Origin: a virus
Length of the DNA: 45,726 nt
Direction: 5' to 3' (one strand)
Virus record (IMG/VR): IMGVR_UViG_3300046777_002876
Coordinates: 1 to 45,726 of that record
Position numbers and translations under genes: made by a program. The notes below the pieces were generated by a model, which did not search any database, was not told where the DNA came from, and saw nothing but the letters and a program-made list of their open reading frames with translations. Positions 26,101 to 32,367 of this stretch are shown piece by piece; within the stretch, counting starts at the first letter, position 1; the number at the start of each line of letters is the position of its first letter.

Positions 26101-29100
26101 AGCCAAGAAATTCTCCTGAACCGCGCCCGCCAACAAACCTAAGTTTTTAGCAAAACGCTCTCCGTTAGCTCTTGCTTTGGAAGTATCTCCCAGAACATTA
26201 TCAATTCCATTATTTACGCCCTTGACAGCGGCTACAGTGGGGATAGCAACAGCACCCGCTGTCAACACCCCTGCTGTCCCAACACCAGCAGCAGCCCCAG
26301 CAGCAGCCCCCGCGCTGGCGGCAATCGTGGCTCCCGCGCTAGTTAAAGCTCCTGCAATCGTAGCAGCGCCTACGGCACCACTCTCAGCAATCGCCCCTGA
26401 TATAGCCCCAGAAGCTGATAAAACAGCACTCTCTACAACTCCACCAACCATCCCGCTAATACCAGTAGCGGCTAAATCTATAGCGGGCGCTATAACAGCA
26501 TGAGCACCCTCTAATAACATGCCACTACCAGGAACAGACGCCGCCACAGCAGCAACCCCCAGAACTTGCGTAATAGTTTTAACCCCTTTAAGTAATGGGA
26601 ACATAGCCATGGCAGCAGCTTCTGTGCCCGCAGCTAGTTGATAGACATCTTTGGTAGCCTCCAGTAAAGCTCCGCCGACAGCTTTACTCCCAGCTATTAC
26701 CAGTTGCGCCCCTTTATTATCTCCGTTATAAGGAATTATAGCAGTTTGAAAAGTTAATTTATTCTTAACGCCCTGACCTATACGACTTTTGATAGATTCT
26801 TTCTTTTTAATAAGAGCGCTTTCTTTTTCTGCCTCAGCTAACGCAATTTCAGTTTTTGCCTTAAACTCGGCTAACTCTTGTACCATAGCCATCAGGTTAT
26901 TGTAGACACCGTCCAAGTTTAAACCCAATTCTAAGTCACCAGTGGTAGCGAAGCCGCTCTTGAATTCATTAGCTTTCTTAAGCATCGCTTTTGCGTCATC
27001 TTCAAACTGCTTGCCCAAAGTAACCTTGGCCCCTACCTTATCGCTTAGGTTAGGTAGTGCTTTGTTTACCTGTGCATATAGTTGAATAATACCTTGCTTG
27101 CCCGCATCTATTAGCTCTGGTGCTTTTTTAGAGATAGCTAGTTTACGATTCTTTTTCTGAATTCTAAGCTGAGATATAAAGGCATCTATTTCTAAAGCAA
27201 TCTCATTAGCATTAGCTCCCGCCTCTTGATAACTCTTTATTACTTTAGCAACAGCTACCAACTCATCTTTTGTTATAGATGCTTGTTTTATTAATAATTT
27301 AGGTGCTTTTGTTCCACTTAAGATATCGGATACCTGTATTTGTCCGAAATTAGTCTGTATGCTATGGGTTAATTCATGGGTCAGGATGCCTGTAACATCG
27401 TCAGCTACTTCTCCTAACCCCTTATCCATCTCGTCTTTAAGACTTTTTAAAACGGATAGGGTATTAGTCGAGCTATCATAATTACCTGTACTGCCCTTTT
27501 TATTCGATTTCCGATCTAGCGCCGCCTGCGATATATACTCTATATTAGGCAGTTTATCCATATCCTCCACAGTAACGTTTAGTTCCTTAAGGATATCCTG
27601 CATCAATTTAGGTAATTTAGCTGAACTCCGCTTGCTCAACACTTTGTGAATCAAGAGAAGCTCTTGTGACAACATTTCGGTTTTTGCTTGCAGCTTAACA
27701 TAACCGCTGCTGTTAAGCGCAGATATTTGTTGCGTAACAGCTTCTTCAGCTTTCTTTAGTTCCGCTCTATTAGTCTTTAAATTTTTCTCAATTTTAGCTA
27801 TGCCGACATTTGCTGCTTTATATTTTTTTTCTATAGCTCTTTTGGCATCTGGGTCTTGTTCCTCATAGAAAGCATTCTTCAATGTATTTGCTTTGCTTTT
27901 TCGGGCAGCTAATTTGTCCTCACCTCTAGCAACCTTGCTTTCTAGGCTAGCAATCTGAGTCTTGCCTGTATCAATAGACTCTAGAGCCGATTCATCTAGC
28001 TTCAAAGCGGCTAATTCTTTCTTAGCTTGATCGTAAGCTTTACTTAACTCATCCCTAGACTTCATCAGTCCGTTAGAGCTCGCTTCATCTAAAGCTACCA
28101 CGGACTGGTCAAATAATTGTACCGTAGCTTGTTTCCTAGCTTCTGCGTTGGCTCTATCAGACTCAGCATCTCTTAATGTTGTTTTCTTGTTATCATATTT
28201 CTTAACTATCGCGGATTGCTCTATCTTGAATAATGCCTGTTTTCTTTGAGTCTCTGCTTGATTTAATCTGGCAACATTAGCTGTCTCCTCAGCTAATAAC
28301 TTCTCAGCGTCTTTATATTTCTTTTTAAACAGTAGCTTCTCTTCTCGGCTAGTGTCTCCAGTCATTACAGTACTAGCATCTTTTCGCAAATCGTTAAACT
28401 CATTTTGAGCTAAATCTTTTTGCAATTTAGCCCTGATTAGGGCTTCCTGCGCTGGGACACCATCTTTAATTAAAGCGGATCTTTGTTGTAGTTTATCTTT
28501 CAGTTCGGGGCTTTTCTCCATAGCCGATAAACTACGTTTTAAACCGCCTATAATAATACCAAAATCTTTGATTTGTTGATCAACTATCTCAATATCTTTA
28601 CCAGTTGCTATGACAGATCTAACACTTTTATTTCCCCCGACTTCTGATTTTTGAGCACGTTGTAGTGTGAGTGTTTCTGCTTCAAATAACCCAAATGACT
28701 CCGAGATAGCCCTAGCAATCTCATCTGCGATTCTAGTAGCACCCTCTTTTGCCCCAAACATCATCGCCTCCGACACGGTAGCTGTTAGAGGGTCTCGGAC
28801 TGTTTTAAGCGAGGCTGCTAGGTCAACACTAACTATATCAGCAAATGTTTCAAATTGCTTTTGTAGCCCTTTGAATGCCGACTCTGTGATGCTATCAGTT
28901 AGCTTCCCAACGGAGTTAAAAACAGGGTCAATGGTTCTGGATGTTAAAGATGCCTTTAGCTGATTAAAAATATTAGTAGATGCGGTTGCTTTAACAGTCC
29001 CTGATATTTGATTACCTATACTTTGTATAGCTTGCTTTTGGCTCTTTTCTAAAGCCCCCAAGGCAGATCTTGTAGCAGACCCTTCTTTGATTATATTAGG

Positions 29101-29340
29101 GTCATTGGATCTACTGACATTGACAACCGTTTTGTTATTATTTATAGACGACGCTGTAGGCACCCTACCAGTTACAACACTACGATCCCCCGCCATAGGC
29201 ACACTCCCTTTGACCTTAAGAGCATTCTCTATGGTTCTACCAGCCCTAATAGCTCTAGATTCAGCACGCTTAAGAGCAGAATCAAATGAGTCAAAATTAG
29301 CGGAAAACTCTAACATTACTTGAGTTAAATTATCAGACAT
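20200..29340 (-). CDS. giant tape measure protein with internal zinc-protease motif
   Basis: 3046 residues, far above the usual 700-1500. Residues 1-630 are long charged helices (coiled coil). Around 655-659 a HELTH metallopeptidase motif sits in an otherwise helical region (GILTHELTHSIQTN). Residues about 940-1050 are a long Ala/Gly-rich hydrophobic stretch, probably membrane-active. Residues about 1500-1760 (MEVVQKKMNSVN through VSMEELRQQLGEALPGAM and GEMLSSDFLPKFG) match the tape-measure N-domain (TMP_2-like). More coiled coil and a Gly-rich C-terminus (GGANMGGHAGVD, MGGTAGV) follow. The protein sets tail length and helps eject DNA. At about 0.15 nm per residue it predicts a tail near 450 nm. 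Confidence 0.95.
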   Translation of the reverse strand: MSDNLTQVMLEFSANFDSFDSALKRAESRAIRAGRTIENALKVKGSVPMAGDRSVVTGRVPTASSINNNKTVVNVSRSNDPNIIKEGSATRSALGALEKSQKQAIQSIGNQISGTVKATASTNIFNQLKASLTSRTIDPVFNSVGKLTDSITESAFKGLQKQFETFADIVSVDLAASLKTVRDPLTATVSEAMMFGAKEGATRIADEIARAISESFGLFEAETLTLQRAQKSEVGGNKSVRSVIATGKDIEIVDQQIKDFGIIIGGLKRSLSAMEKSPELKDKLQQRSALIKDGVPAQEALIRAKLQKDLAQNEFNDLRKDASTVMTGDTSREEKLLFKKKYKDAEKLLAEETANVARLNQAETQRKQALFKIEQSAIVKKYDNKKTTLRDAESDRANAEARKQATVQLFDQSVVALDEASSNGLMKSRDELSKAYDQAKKELAALKLDESALESIDTGKTQIASLESKVARGEDKLAARKSKANTLKNAFYEEQDPDAKRAIEKKYKAANVGIAKIEKNLKTNRAELKKAEEAVTQQISALNSSGYVKLQAKTEMLSQELLLIHKVLSKRSSAKLPKLMQDILKELNVTVEDMDKLPNIEYISQAALDRKSNKKGSTGNYDSSTNTLSVLKSLKDEMDKGLGEVADDVTGILTHELTHSIQTNFGQIQVSDILSGTKAPKLLIKQASITKDELVAVAKVIKSYQEAGANANEIALEIDAFISQLRIQKKNRKLAISKKAPELIDAGKQGIIQLYAQVNKALPNLSDKVGAKVTLGKQFEDDAKAMLKKANEFKSGFATTGDLELGLNLDGVYNNLMAMVQELAEFKAKTEIALAEAEKESALIKKKESIKSRIGQGVKNKLTFQTAIIPYNGDNKGAQLVIAGSKAVGGALLEATKDVYQLAAGTEAAAMAMFPLLKGVKTITQVLGVAAVAASVPGSGMLLEGAHAVIAPAIDLAATGISGMVGGVVESAVLSASGAISGAIAESGAVGAATIAGALTSAGATIAASAGAAAGAAAGVGTAGVLTAGAVAIPTVAAVKGVNNGIDNVLGDTSKARANGERFAKNLGLLAGAVQENFLATKSQLKSLAPAKGANQAQLQASYSKQVFLLKGQIEQTEQALENAKGDKTATRLIKETRKKLLNLLKSRQNQATAAGVEIVDHRTPDSPMRKVRQVTVVDEAINAGKKGAKLAKDFSDGFSQTIDATTDFWDSAEAAANRSVKGFAKGQDSASPSKKMKRLAKDFRDGFVLSVSTDKNFFNAAKDAASYAIKGFNKPFLDEKGKPSRLLALKIEAAMSPVPPKLNTQNKRPQNSRDDYADYLKDYNALSGEVDAGRVVDTTNEEILAGQIAAKKGIRGLLDYAALGQIRATDGMRKVAKAAASTLADASVSITGGVSDTAMAELDNRILTATARVEQHLNELDKVERLISEQENYQAPTKPKNKYANRASRVVGATVGANSAGDAGEAVGETVGELKNQVTDLLAKLRISPGIGEFFTGINRGFNTTGKGALKFKAQLAAALTLTGFILLKNQILGVGKALFNTALEMEVVQKKMNSVNMGGQDPFKTFSPSANKAGLSVKDYASNFAGMVQTMSRSVPNADKVFESITEGLNKRGVVGDAMTRSMEALSQISSKGVVSMEELRQQLGEALPGAMTIAADSMGMTNGQFMKMVESGEMLSSDFLPKFGMALNNVAGGDLPSLNTELQTAKNNIDGILAQSASTIPFTGALQSFNAIVSQSSDFLKILVPVVGVALVGAFVAAAGVIISTVPIIGAAFTAALPAAAWVAGIALAMTAMVEFVKYLKGAGTEFDKIGEKMEKALNPKVANRSKLAATGTIARLNDSLTSFFTPGQSSKFAEKETIEVRGQASRQIQKQQDAINKAAKKLTPDNVLATEKQVSPLVIQKQKLQIKLSNADALGLSQDAKKNITKSINDLDAEIKNIVEKNLGSEIDVNTTLKATLESKAVLEADAKARGEDVAVLYGAQYQNLVKQEQVLKSMVAQFAAVAGFSNNQLKAQKEMNAILSLGTKVSEKEGVMETLAAYKELESLTTTMAGFDSASMEIDIAVKEGAVKEIESQISSIDAFVSTSMGTAQEQVINKAFKNGWKKATAREIADFKVQIESGALGEVDKAVVSMVESLEKKSELEKELGQTNIDLIKANRQLEQALLDLNDARLNQQMQGNQTEMSLIQLVADLQKMSPENSKEVFDASNSNTEFRLQQQESLRNLSVSFRSFGESLTDAADNLKSGIASMNDEIRSTAASLKTTALNGATAFANAAGIEDTLGLGRLLDLASEKINIKASDKTASIERQQASENKTDKRQIRDFTEQREGLNREADRASMEIVRAIENNNFDMKDLEVNFELSGMQLQDKLDAAVRDVTGLERSTNEFNDRALGFGQAPVDVDISGLKNRLSQIQTMVTEEVDSGAIVQALYDLKVQQNADAQEFLSGIQATKVQGNQGLTQKINDITAFNKEKNVAFETQKGMEKERVELELDINDEKFQGTLVDIKRKLKEAGLAAVRSAEGVGLAVNDKLATVGLAANPYELLRMESKRWKRDTLADIDAQQKALKNTVDMLGEGGNTADNKLNVQANLNNSNLDAETKDSLLSQLASVKTAQEFEAYIKSVKDSLASLETSEKQVLSNADEIEARSIKLAKAKDLLAKNNTLTGEKQSFLDSVDTSRLSSGEERELELAKKKLKIAQDTANKIAQIDEDAMMQPDLYGGDVQKNRTNIALEAQANLLRKAQKEASILNDIYANMSSAGVDAIKSAILGIGEAILSNKPKQEEQDKLDADYAERLSSLVDGYTGSAEELQYAKNQLDEQRDDIQDEIETKLSKTAQIFDVLKGALSGFAQSIAQVAAQMAATAAIKGIAGAFGGGWGSLASSLIGGANMGGHAGVDVISNYSMGGTAGVADALALQAGIGKAMRKEGQGAMPIVVHKGEQILSTRNGDAQLFRALKAQGEWDNIKQANVSNYANGGTAGYSGAAGGGSMVRRGMQSNSNTYYSSNVTVVANDIGSFKKNEQQLLRETEAAQTRSVRRGLG

Positions 29341-29381
29341 AGTAGATACCTGTAGGGATAGTGTGTATCTACTAATTTTAT

Positions 29382-29627
29382 CTACAACTTAGTGCAGGTG
29401 TGATATCCTCTCCAGATCAACATAGCGACCTTGCCCAAACACTCTCCAAAGTCTTCCCAATCAACTACATCTGGTGTTAAAGCCGCTAATTCAGCTAGCT
29501 CATAATAATGATCGCTACTTTTGACAAAACATAATCCGTTTATATACGCCATCTCAAACTTTTGCTTGCGGTAACTCGATGTGGTTACAAAATTGAACTT
29601 ACCTGGATCTTCTATTGGGGTAAACAT
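29382..29627 (-). CDS. hypothetical protein upstream of the tape measure (81 aa)
   Basis: Mixed alpha/beta, with FNFVTTSSYRKQKFEMAYINGLCFVKSSDHYYELAELAAL and three Cys. No family recognised. It lies 41 bp before the tape measure in the same leftward unit, suggesting a tail-assembly or regulatory role. The direct evidence is only the open frame, its position and composition. Confidence 0.6.
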   Translation of the reverse strand: MFTPIEDPGKFNFVTTSSYRKQKFEMAYINGLCFVKSSDHYYELAELAALTPDVVDWEDFGECLGKVAMLIWRGYHTCTKL

Positions 29628-29671
29628 TATATTTGTTAATTACTAACTCGGTCTCTAGGGCTCCAAAACAA

Positions 29672-29911
29672 TCAGGCTAAACGAAGCTCTCTTCTTAAGA
29701 TTTGAGAGTCGGTGTATTGGACATTCGCATAATCAAAATCAACAATCATTGAGTGCAACTCAACACGAGCACTCCAAGCCTCTGCGCTGGAATCAGCATC
29801 TAGTTTAAGAATTTTATTGATCATGTTATTTAGACCTGTAATTGATTGAGGGATAGCTGCTTCGATTCTTAGTTTGTTTAGGTTGTTTTCAATACTTTGT
29901 ACTAGTGTCAT
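29672..29911 (-). CDS. helical hypothetical protein (79 aa)
   Basis: Predicted all-helical with leucine periodicity (NNLNKLRIEAAIPQ, MNNMINKILKLD-like stretch, IVDFDYANVQYT). No family recognised. It is the first gene after the promoter-like block 29932-29953 and is transcribed toward the tape measure. Confidence 0.6.
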   Translation of the reverse strand: MTLVQSIENNLNKLRIEAAIPQSITGLNNMINKILKLDADSSAEAWSARVELHSMIVDFDYANVQYTDSQILRRELRLA

Positions 29912-29931
29912 TTTTGTTCTTCGTTTGTTTG

Positions 29932-29953
29932 CTTTCTATATATCTAAGATAAC
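29932..29953 (-). promoter_or_regulatory. shared promoter/leader block, copy 2
   Basis: The minus strand reads GTTATCTTAGATATATAGAA, matching 8971-8996. It lies 20-40 nt before the ATG at 29911 and just after the terminator of the chaperone gene, so it probably starts the tape measure transcript. Confidence 0.55.
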
Positions 29954-29954
29954 A

Positions 29955-30000
29955 ACAAAAAAGTTCGATACCCTCAGTGAAGATACCGAACTTTAATTTT
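29955..30000 (-). terminator. terminator after the tail-assembly chaperone
   Basis: On the minus strand AAAGTTCG / CGAACTTT with further pairing (GGTATC / GTATC) closes a hairpin followed by TTTTTTG. It separates the chaperone unit from the tape measure unit. Confidence 0.75.
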
Positions 30001-30398
30001 ATTTTCTTGAATGATATTGAAGTTCTTTGAGGATAGGCTCTACAACGAATCGCACAAAGGCTGGGGCAGACTTATTGATATAACGGATGAGATAAGCCGC
30101 TGTTTTAGCTGTAACATCTACCGTTGTATCCTGGGCGTTATCGAACCATGTTTGCCTGAATGGTAAATAATCAGGAACTTCGGATTTAGAATCTTTTCCG
30201 GCGTTTACTTGCTCAGTAAGAAGGGCTAATTTAGCAACAGAAAGCTGAGATAGATTATGCTCCTGTTGCTTAGCTGACAGAGCCTGCCCTATCAGGAAAC
30301 TGGGTACTCGTCCGAATAATTGGTAATTAAAGCGAGACTCGTACCCTTGAAGAGACCAGTAAACTTTAGCCCAGTCTCTCCTACCGATTACTTCCCCT
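29999..30398 (-). CDS. tail-assembly chaperone, -1 frameshift extension (T part)
   Basis: A 130-codon open frame with no usable start codon (residues such as RRDWAKVYWSLQGYESRFNYQLF and VDVTAKTAAYLIRYINKSAPAFVRF). It lies in the -1 frame directly at the end of the chaperone gene. Slippage near GAG-GGG-AAG-TAA (30399-30388) would fuse it to the upstream product, as gpG-gpGT in lambda. The run of four G supports re-pairing of the GGG codon, although the next codon pairs poorly. The fusion protein would span 31050-29999. Such chaperone pairs occur just upstream of tape measure genes. Confidence 0.7.
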
Positions 30399-31050
30399 CA
30401 ACAGCCCCCTCGTCTTCATCCGCATCCTCATCAGGCTCTAAATCAGCTCCCTTGCGAGCTTCCTTAAAGATCAGGGCTTTGATCTCATCGATAACAGCAA
30501 GAGGCATGGTAGCCGTTTTAGCTAGTGTCCAGTTGACATCATGACGAGTCATCAAGAAGAACGTAACCATCATCATATCAGATGTGAAGTTACGATTGAT
30601 GAGTTTATACATCTCACCTACTTTGGTGATAGCGTCAGCCCAGGTAGTCTGAAACTCTTCTAGTTGGGCTAGTTTAACATTATACTCAGCTAAATCGAAG
30701 GCTCTCGATTCATCTGTCCCGTTTTCATCTTCTACATAGTCAGGCAAGCCAAACATTAAATAATTCAACAGATCATCTTTAGTCTCAGTGGGCATAAGCA
30801 TCGCTAAAGAGTTGGTCAGTTGATTGACTGCAATTTTAAAGTCTCTGCGAATAAGGTTCAATTGGTTTTGCATTAACTCCAAAAACCAACTCTCAGCTAC
30901 TGTTAAATCATTTAAAACAGAGATACGCTTGTCTGCAATGGTTACAAAATTTTCAGACTCCACTGCGATAAACTCGAAATCGATGTCGAAAGGCAGATTG
31001 TCTGCCTGTGCTTTTTCTGCTAGAAATTTCTTGAAATTCAGTTGTGACAT
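30388..31050 (-). CDS. tail-assembly chaperone (G part)
   Basis: 220 residues, helical, with an acidic tail (DLEPDEDADEDEGAVEGK). The core resembles siphovirus chaperones with VESENFVTIADKRISVLNDLTVAESWFLELM early on and MYKLINRNFTSDMMMVTFFLMTRHD. The stop codon follows a slippery-type GGGG-AAG. The chaperone coats the tape measure during tail assembly. It lies upstream of the tape measure, with two small genes between, and 5 nt after the gene at 31056-31325. Confidence 0.75.
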   Translation of the reverse strand: MSQLNFKKFLAEKAQADNLPFDIDFEFIAVESENFVTIADKRISVLNDLTVAESWFLELMQNQLNLIRRDFKIAVNQLTNSLAMLMPTETKDDLLNYLMFGLPDYVEDENGTDESRAFDLAEYNVKLAQLEEFQTTWADAITKVGEMYKLINRNFTSDMMMVTFFLMTRHDVNWTLAKTATMPLAVIDEIKALIFKEARKGADLEPDEDADEDEGAVEGK

Positions 31051-31055
31051 ATTAT

Positions 31056-31325
31056 TTACTTGGATTTAAGAATGGGTTTTTTATCGATATGCTTGCGACC
31101 TACGACTCGTAGTGTCACCATGTTGAAAGCTGCTGGTTGGTCGTTATTCAGACACACACCAGGGAGTTCTAAGGTATAGATGTATTTTCCCTCGAATGTT
31201 GCTCTTGCGGTACTAACATACTCATCTACTGCGACAACTTCCGCAATTACGTAACCGTCGAAACCTTCGGTGATTCCGAATAACTCGATACGTCCTGTAG
31301 AATCTATTAAATGTTTTTCATTCAT
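31056..31325 (-). CDS. hypothetical protein upstream of the tail chaperone (89 aa)
   Basis: Beta-rich (GRIELFGITEGFDGYVIAEVVAVDEYVSTARATFEGKYIYTLELPG). This is typical of small virion or assembly proteins, but no family is recognised. It is the first gene of the leftward tail-assembly unit behind the strong promoter and structured RNA leader at 31341-31507. The start reads ATGAATGA, and no clear Shine-Dalgarno sequence is visible. The leader may therefore regulate translation. Confidence 0.65.
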   Translation of the reverse strand: MNEKHLIDSTGRIELFGITEGFDGYVIAEVVAVDEYVSTARATFEGKYIYTLELPGVCLNNDQPAAFNMVTLRVVGRKHIDKKPILKSK

Positions 31326-31340
31326 TTTTTTGGTTTACTA

Positions 31341-31474
31341 ACGTGGGTTCTACACTAAGCTTCTCGTTTCCTTCCCCCGCATGGGGTTTAGCCAGAGGCG
31401 GGCGGTATAATTGGCTCGTAGGTCGGCTTTCAGTAATCCTTGGGGTTGCTAATCCTGTAATCTACTTTCCACAT
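31341..31474 (-). ncRNA. structured RNA resembling HEARO / IscB omega-RNA, in the tail operon leader
   Basis: GC-rich island (134 nt) in an AT-rich gap, starting at the predicted transcript start of a TTGCAT-N17-TATATT promoter. The ends pair (AUGUGG at 31474-31469 with CCACGU at 31346-31341), closing the element. Inner hairpins include GCC-UCU-GGC (31399-31391) and CCCC-AUGCG-GGGG (31386-31374). Motifs ACUGAAAGCCGACC, GGCUAAACCCC and GGAAGGAAACGA are, as far as I recall, of the HEARO/omega-RNA kind. No IscB gene is present. The 3' flank is the ATGA start of the next gene. The family name is tentative; the structure and promoter are visible. Confidence 0.55.
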
Positions 31475-31478
31475 CTCT

Positions 31479-31507
31479 AATATACCAGGTCTGAGAAATA
31501 AATGCAA
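31479..31507 (-). promoter_or_regulatory. strong sigma70-type promoter TTGCAT-N17-TATATT
   Basis: -35 TTGCAT (31507-31502), 17 bp, -10 TATATT (31484-31479). The predicted start lies at about 31472-31474, exactly at the first paired base of the structured RNA. The same arrangement (TTGCAC-N17-TATATT) precedes the TnpB gene at 45236-45264. Confidence 0.75.
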
Positions 31508-31552
31508 GCTTTTTTTAAAAGAATTTTTAACGGTGTGAATGCCTGGTTTGGG

Positions 31553-31662
31553 CTAGTTATTATAGGATATAATAACTAGTTAAATAAACCCCAAAATTGC
31601 TTTATATATATAAGCGATTTTGAGGGCAATTTAAGCGATCTTGTACCTTAAGCTAGAGCCTA
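31553..31662. repeat. AT-core nested palindrome, copy 4
   Basis: The core AAAATTGCTT / AAGCGATTTT surrounds TATATATATA (31593-31621). The left flank is a perfect 12-bp inverted repeat, CTAGTTATTATA / TATAATAACTAG (31553-31579). The right flank, GCGATCTTGTACC and GCTAGAGCCTA, matches copy 3. It lies between divergent genes, before phoH. The right flank contains a weak TTGTAC-N17-TAGTAA promoter for phoH. Confidence 0.9.
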
Positions 31663-31692
31663 GTAGTAAAGTTAGTTGAAATAGTAAAACCT

Positions 31693-32367
31693 ATGTCTCG
31701 TAACAAAGCCAAGACCCAAAACAAATCACATACTGAATTAGTTCGTTTGTTTGCTAAAACCGAGAATCAACAGCGCCTTATAGACAGCATTGCTAAATAT
31801 CCTATTACTCTTTGTCAGGGGGCGGCTGGGGTAGGTAAGACTTTAATAGCCTTACATGAAGCTTATTGGTTGTTTGATAAAGGCAAAATATCAAAAATAT
31901 TGTATGTTAAGCCTATTGTAGATTTTTCAGAGCAAAAGAGCTTAGGCTTTCTTCCTGGTACTATAGATGAAAAAGTCGCCCCCCTACTTTACCCCGTTAT
32001 CGACAATCTTTCGGTTTTTATGTCAGACGCAAAGGCGAAATATGTTATCGATAAAAAAATAATTGAATTTGTACCTTTAGAGTTTTTACGGGGACGATCC
32101 TTGCGAGACACAGTTGTTATTGGGGATGAATTCCAAAACGCAAACCCGCATTGTTTTTTGACTTTAATATCTCGAATAGAAGAAAGCTCTAAAGCTATCT
32201 TGCTTGGAGATAGTTGTCAAAAAGATGCGGGTTCTGTAGATGGCTTGCAGGATGCTTTTAAAAGATTAGCAAATTGCCCTTATGTTGGGCGTGTTAACTT
32301 TACTTCCGATGATATAACACGCTCCTCTTTTCTAAAGGATGTTATACGTCGATATAGTTATCATTAA
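31693..32367 (+). CDS. phoH: PhoH-like ATPase
   Basis: 224 residues. N-terminal NQQRLIDSIAKYPITL leads into the Walker A GAAGVGKT (43-50). YVKPIVDFSEQKSLGFLPGTIDEKV is the family's conserved stretch, followed by RGRSLRDTVVIGDEFQNAN (Walker B) and ILLGDSCQKD (sensor). This is the complete PhoH order. PhoH is common in cyanophages and is linked to phosphate stress and RNA metabolism, though its exact role is unsettled. Its 3' end overlaps convergent thyX by 26 bp. Confidence 0.93.
   Translation: MSRNKAKTQNKSHTELVRLFAKTENQQRLIDSIAKYPITLCQGAAGVGKTLIALHEAYWLFDKGKISKILYVKPIVDFSEQKSLGFLPGTIDEKVAPLLYPVIDNLSVFMSDAKAKYVIDKKIIEFVPLEFLRGRSLRDTVVIGDEFQNANPHCFLTLISRIEESSKAILLGDSCQKDAGSVDGLQDAFKRLANCPYVGRVNFTSDDITRSSFLKDVIRRYSYH

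Noticed and set aside
26177-26503. Ala/Pro/Thr-rich 108-codon frame on the plus strand
   Set aside because: It is the antisense shadow of the Ala/Gly-rich segment of the tape measure, with no ribosome-binding site or promoter.
31341-31474. Cobalamin riboswitch, THF riboswitch or RNase P RNA for the structured leader
   Set aside because: Some short motifs look similar (GGGAAGG), but the diagnostic boxes and their order are missing. HEARO-like fits better.
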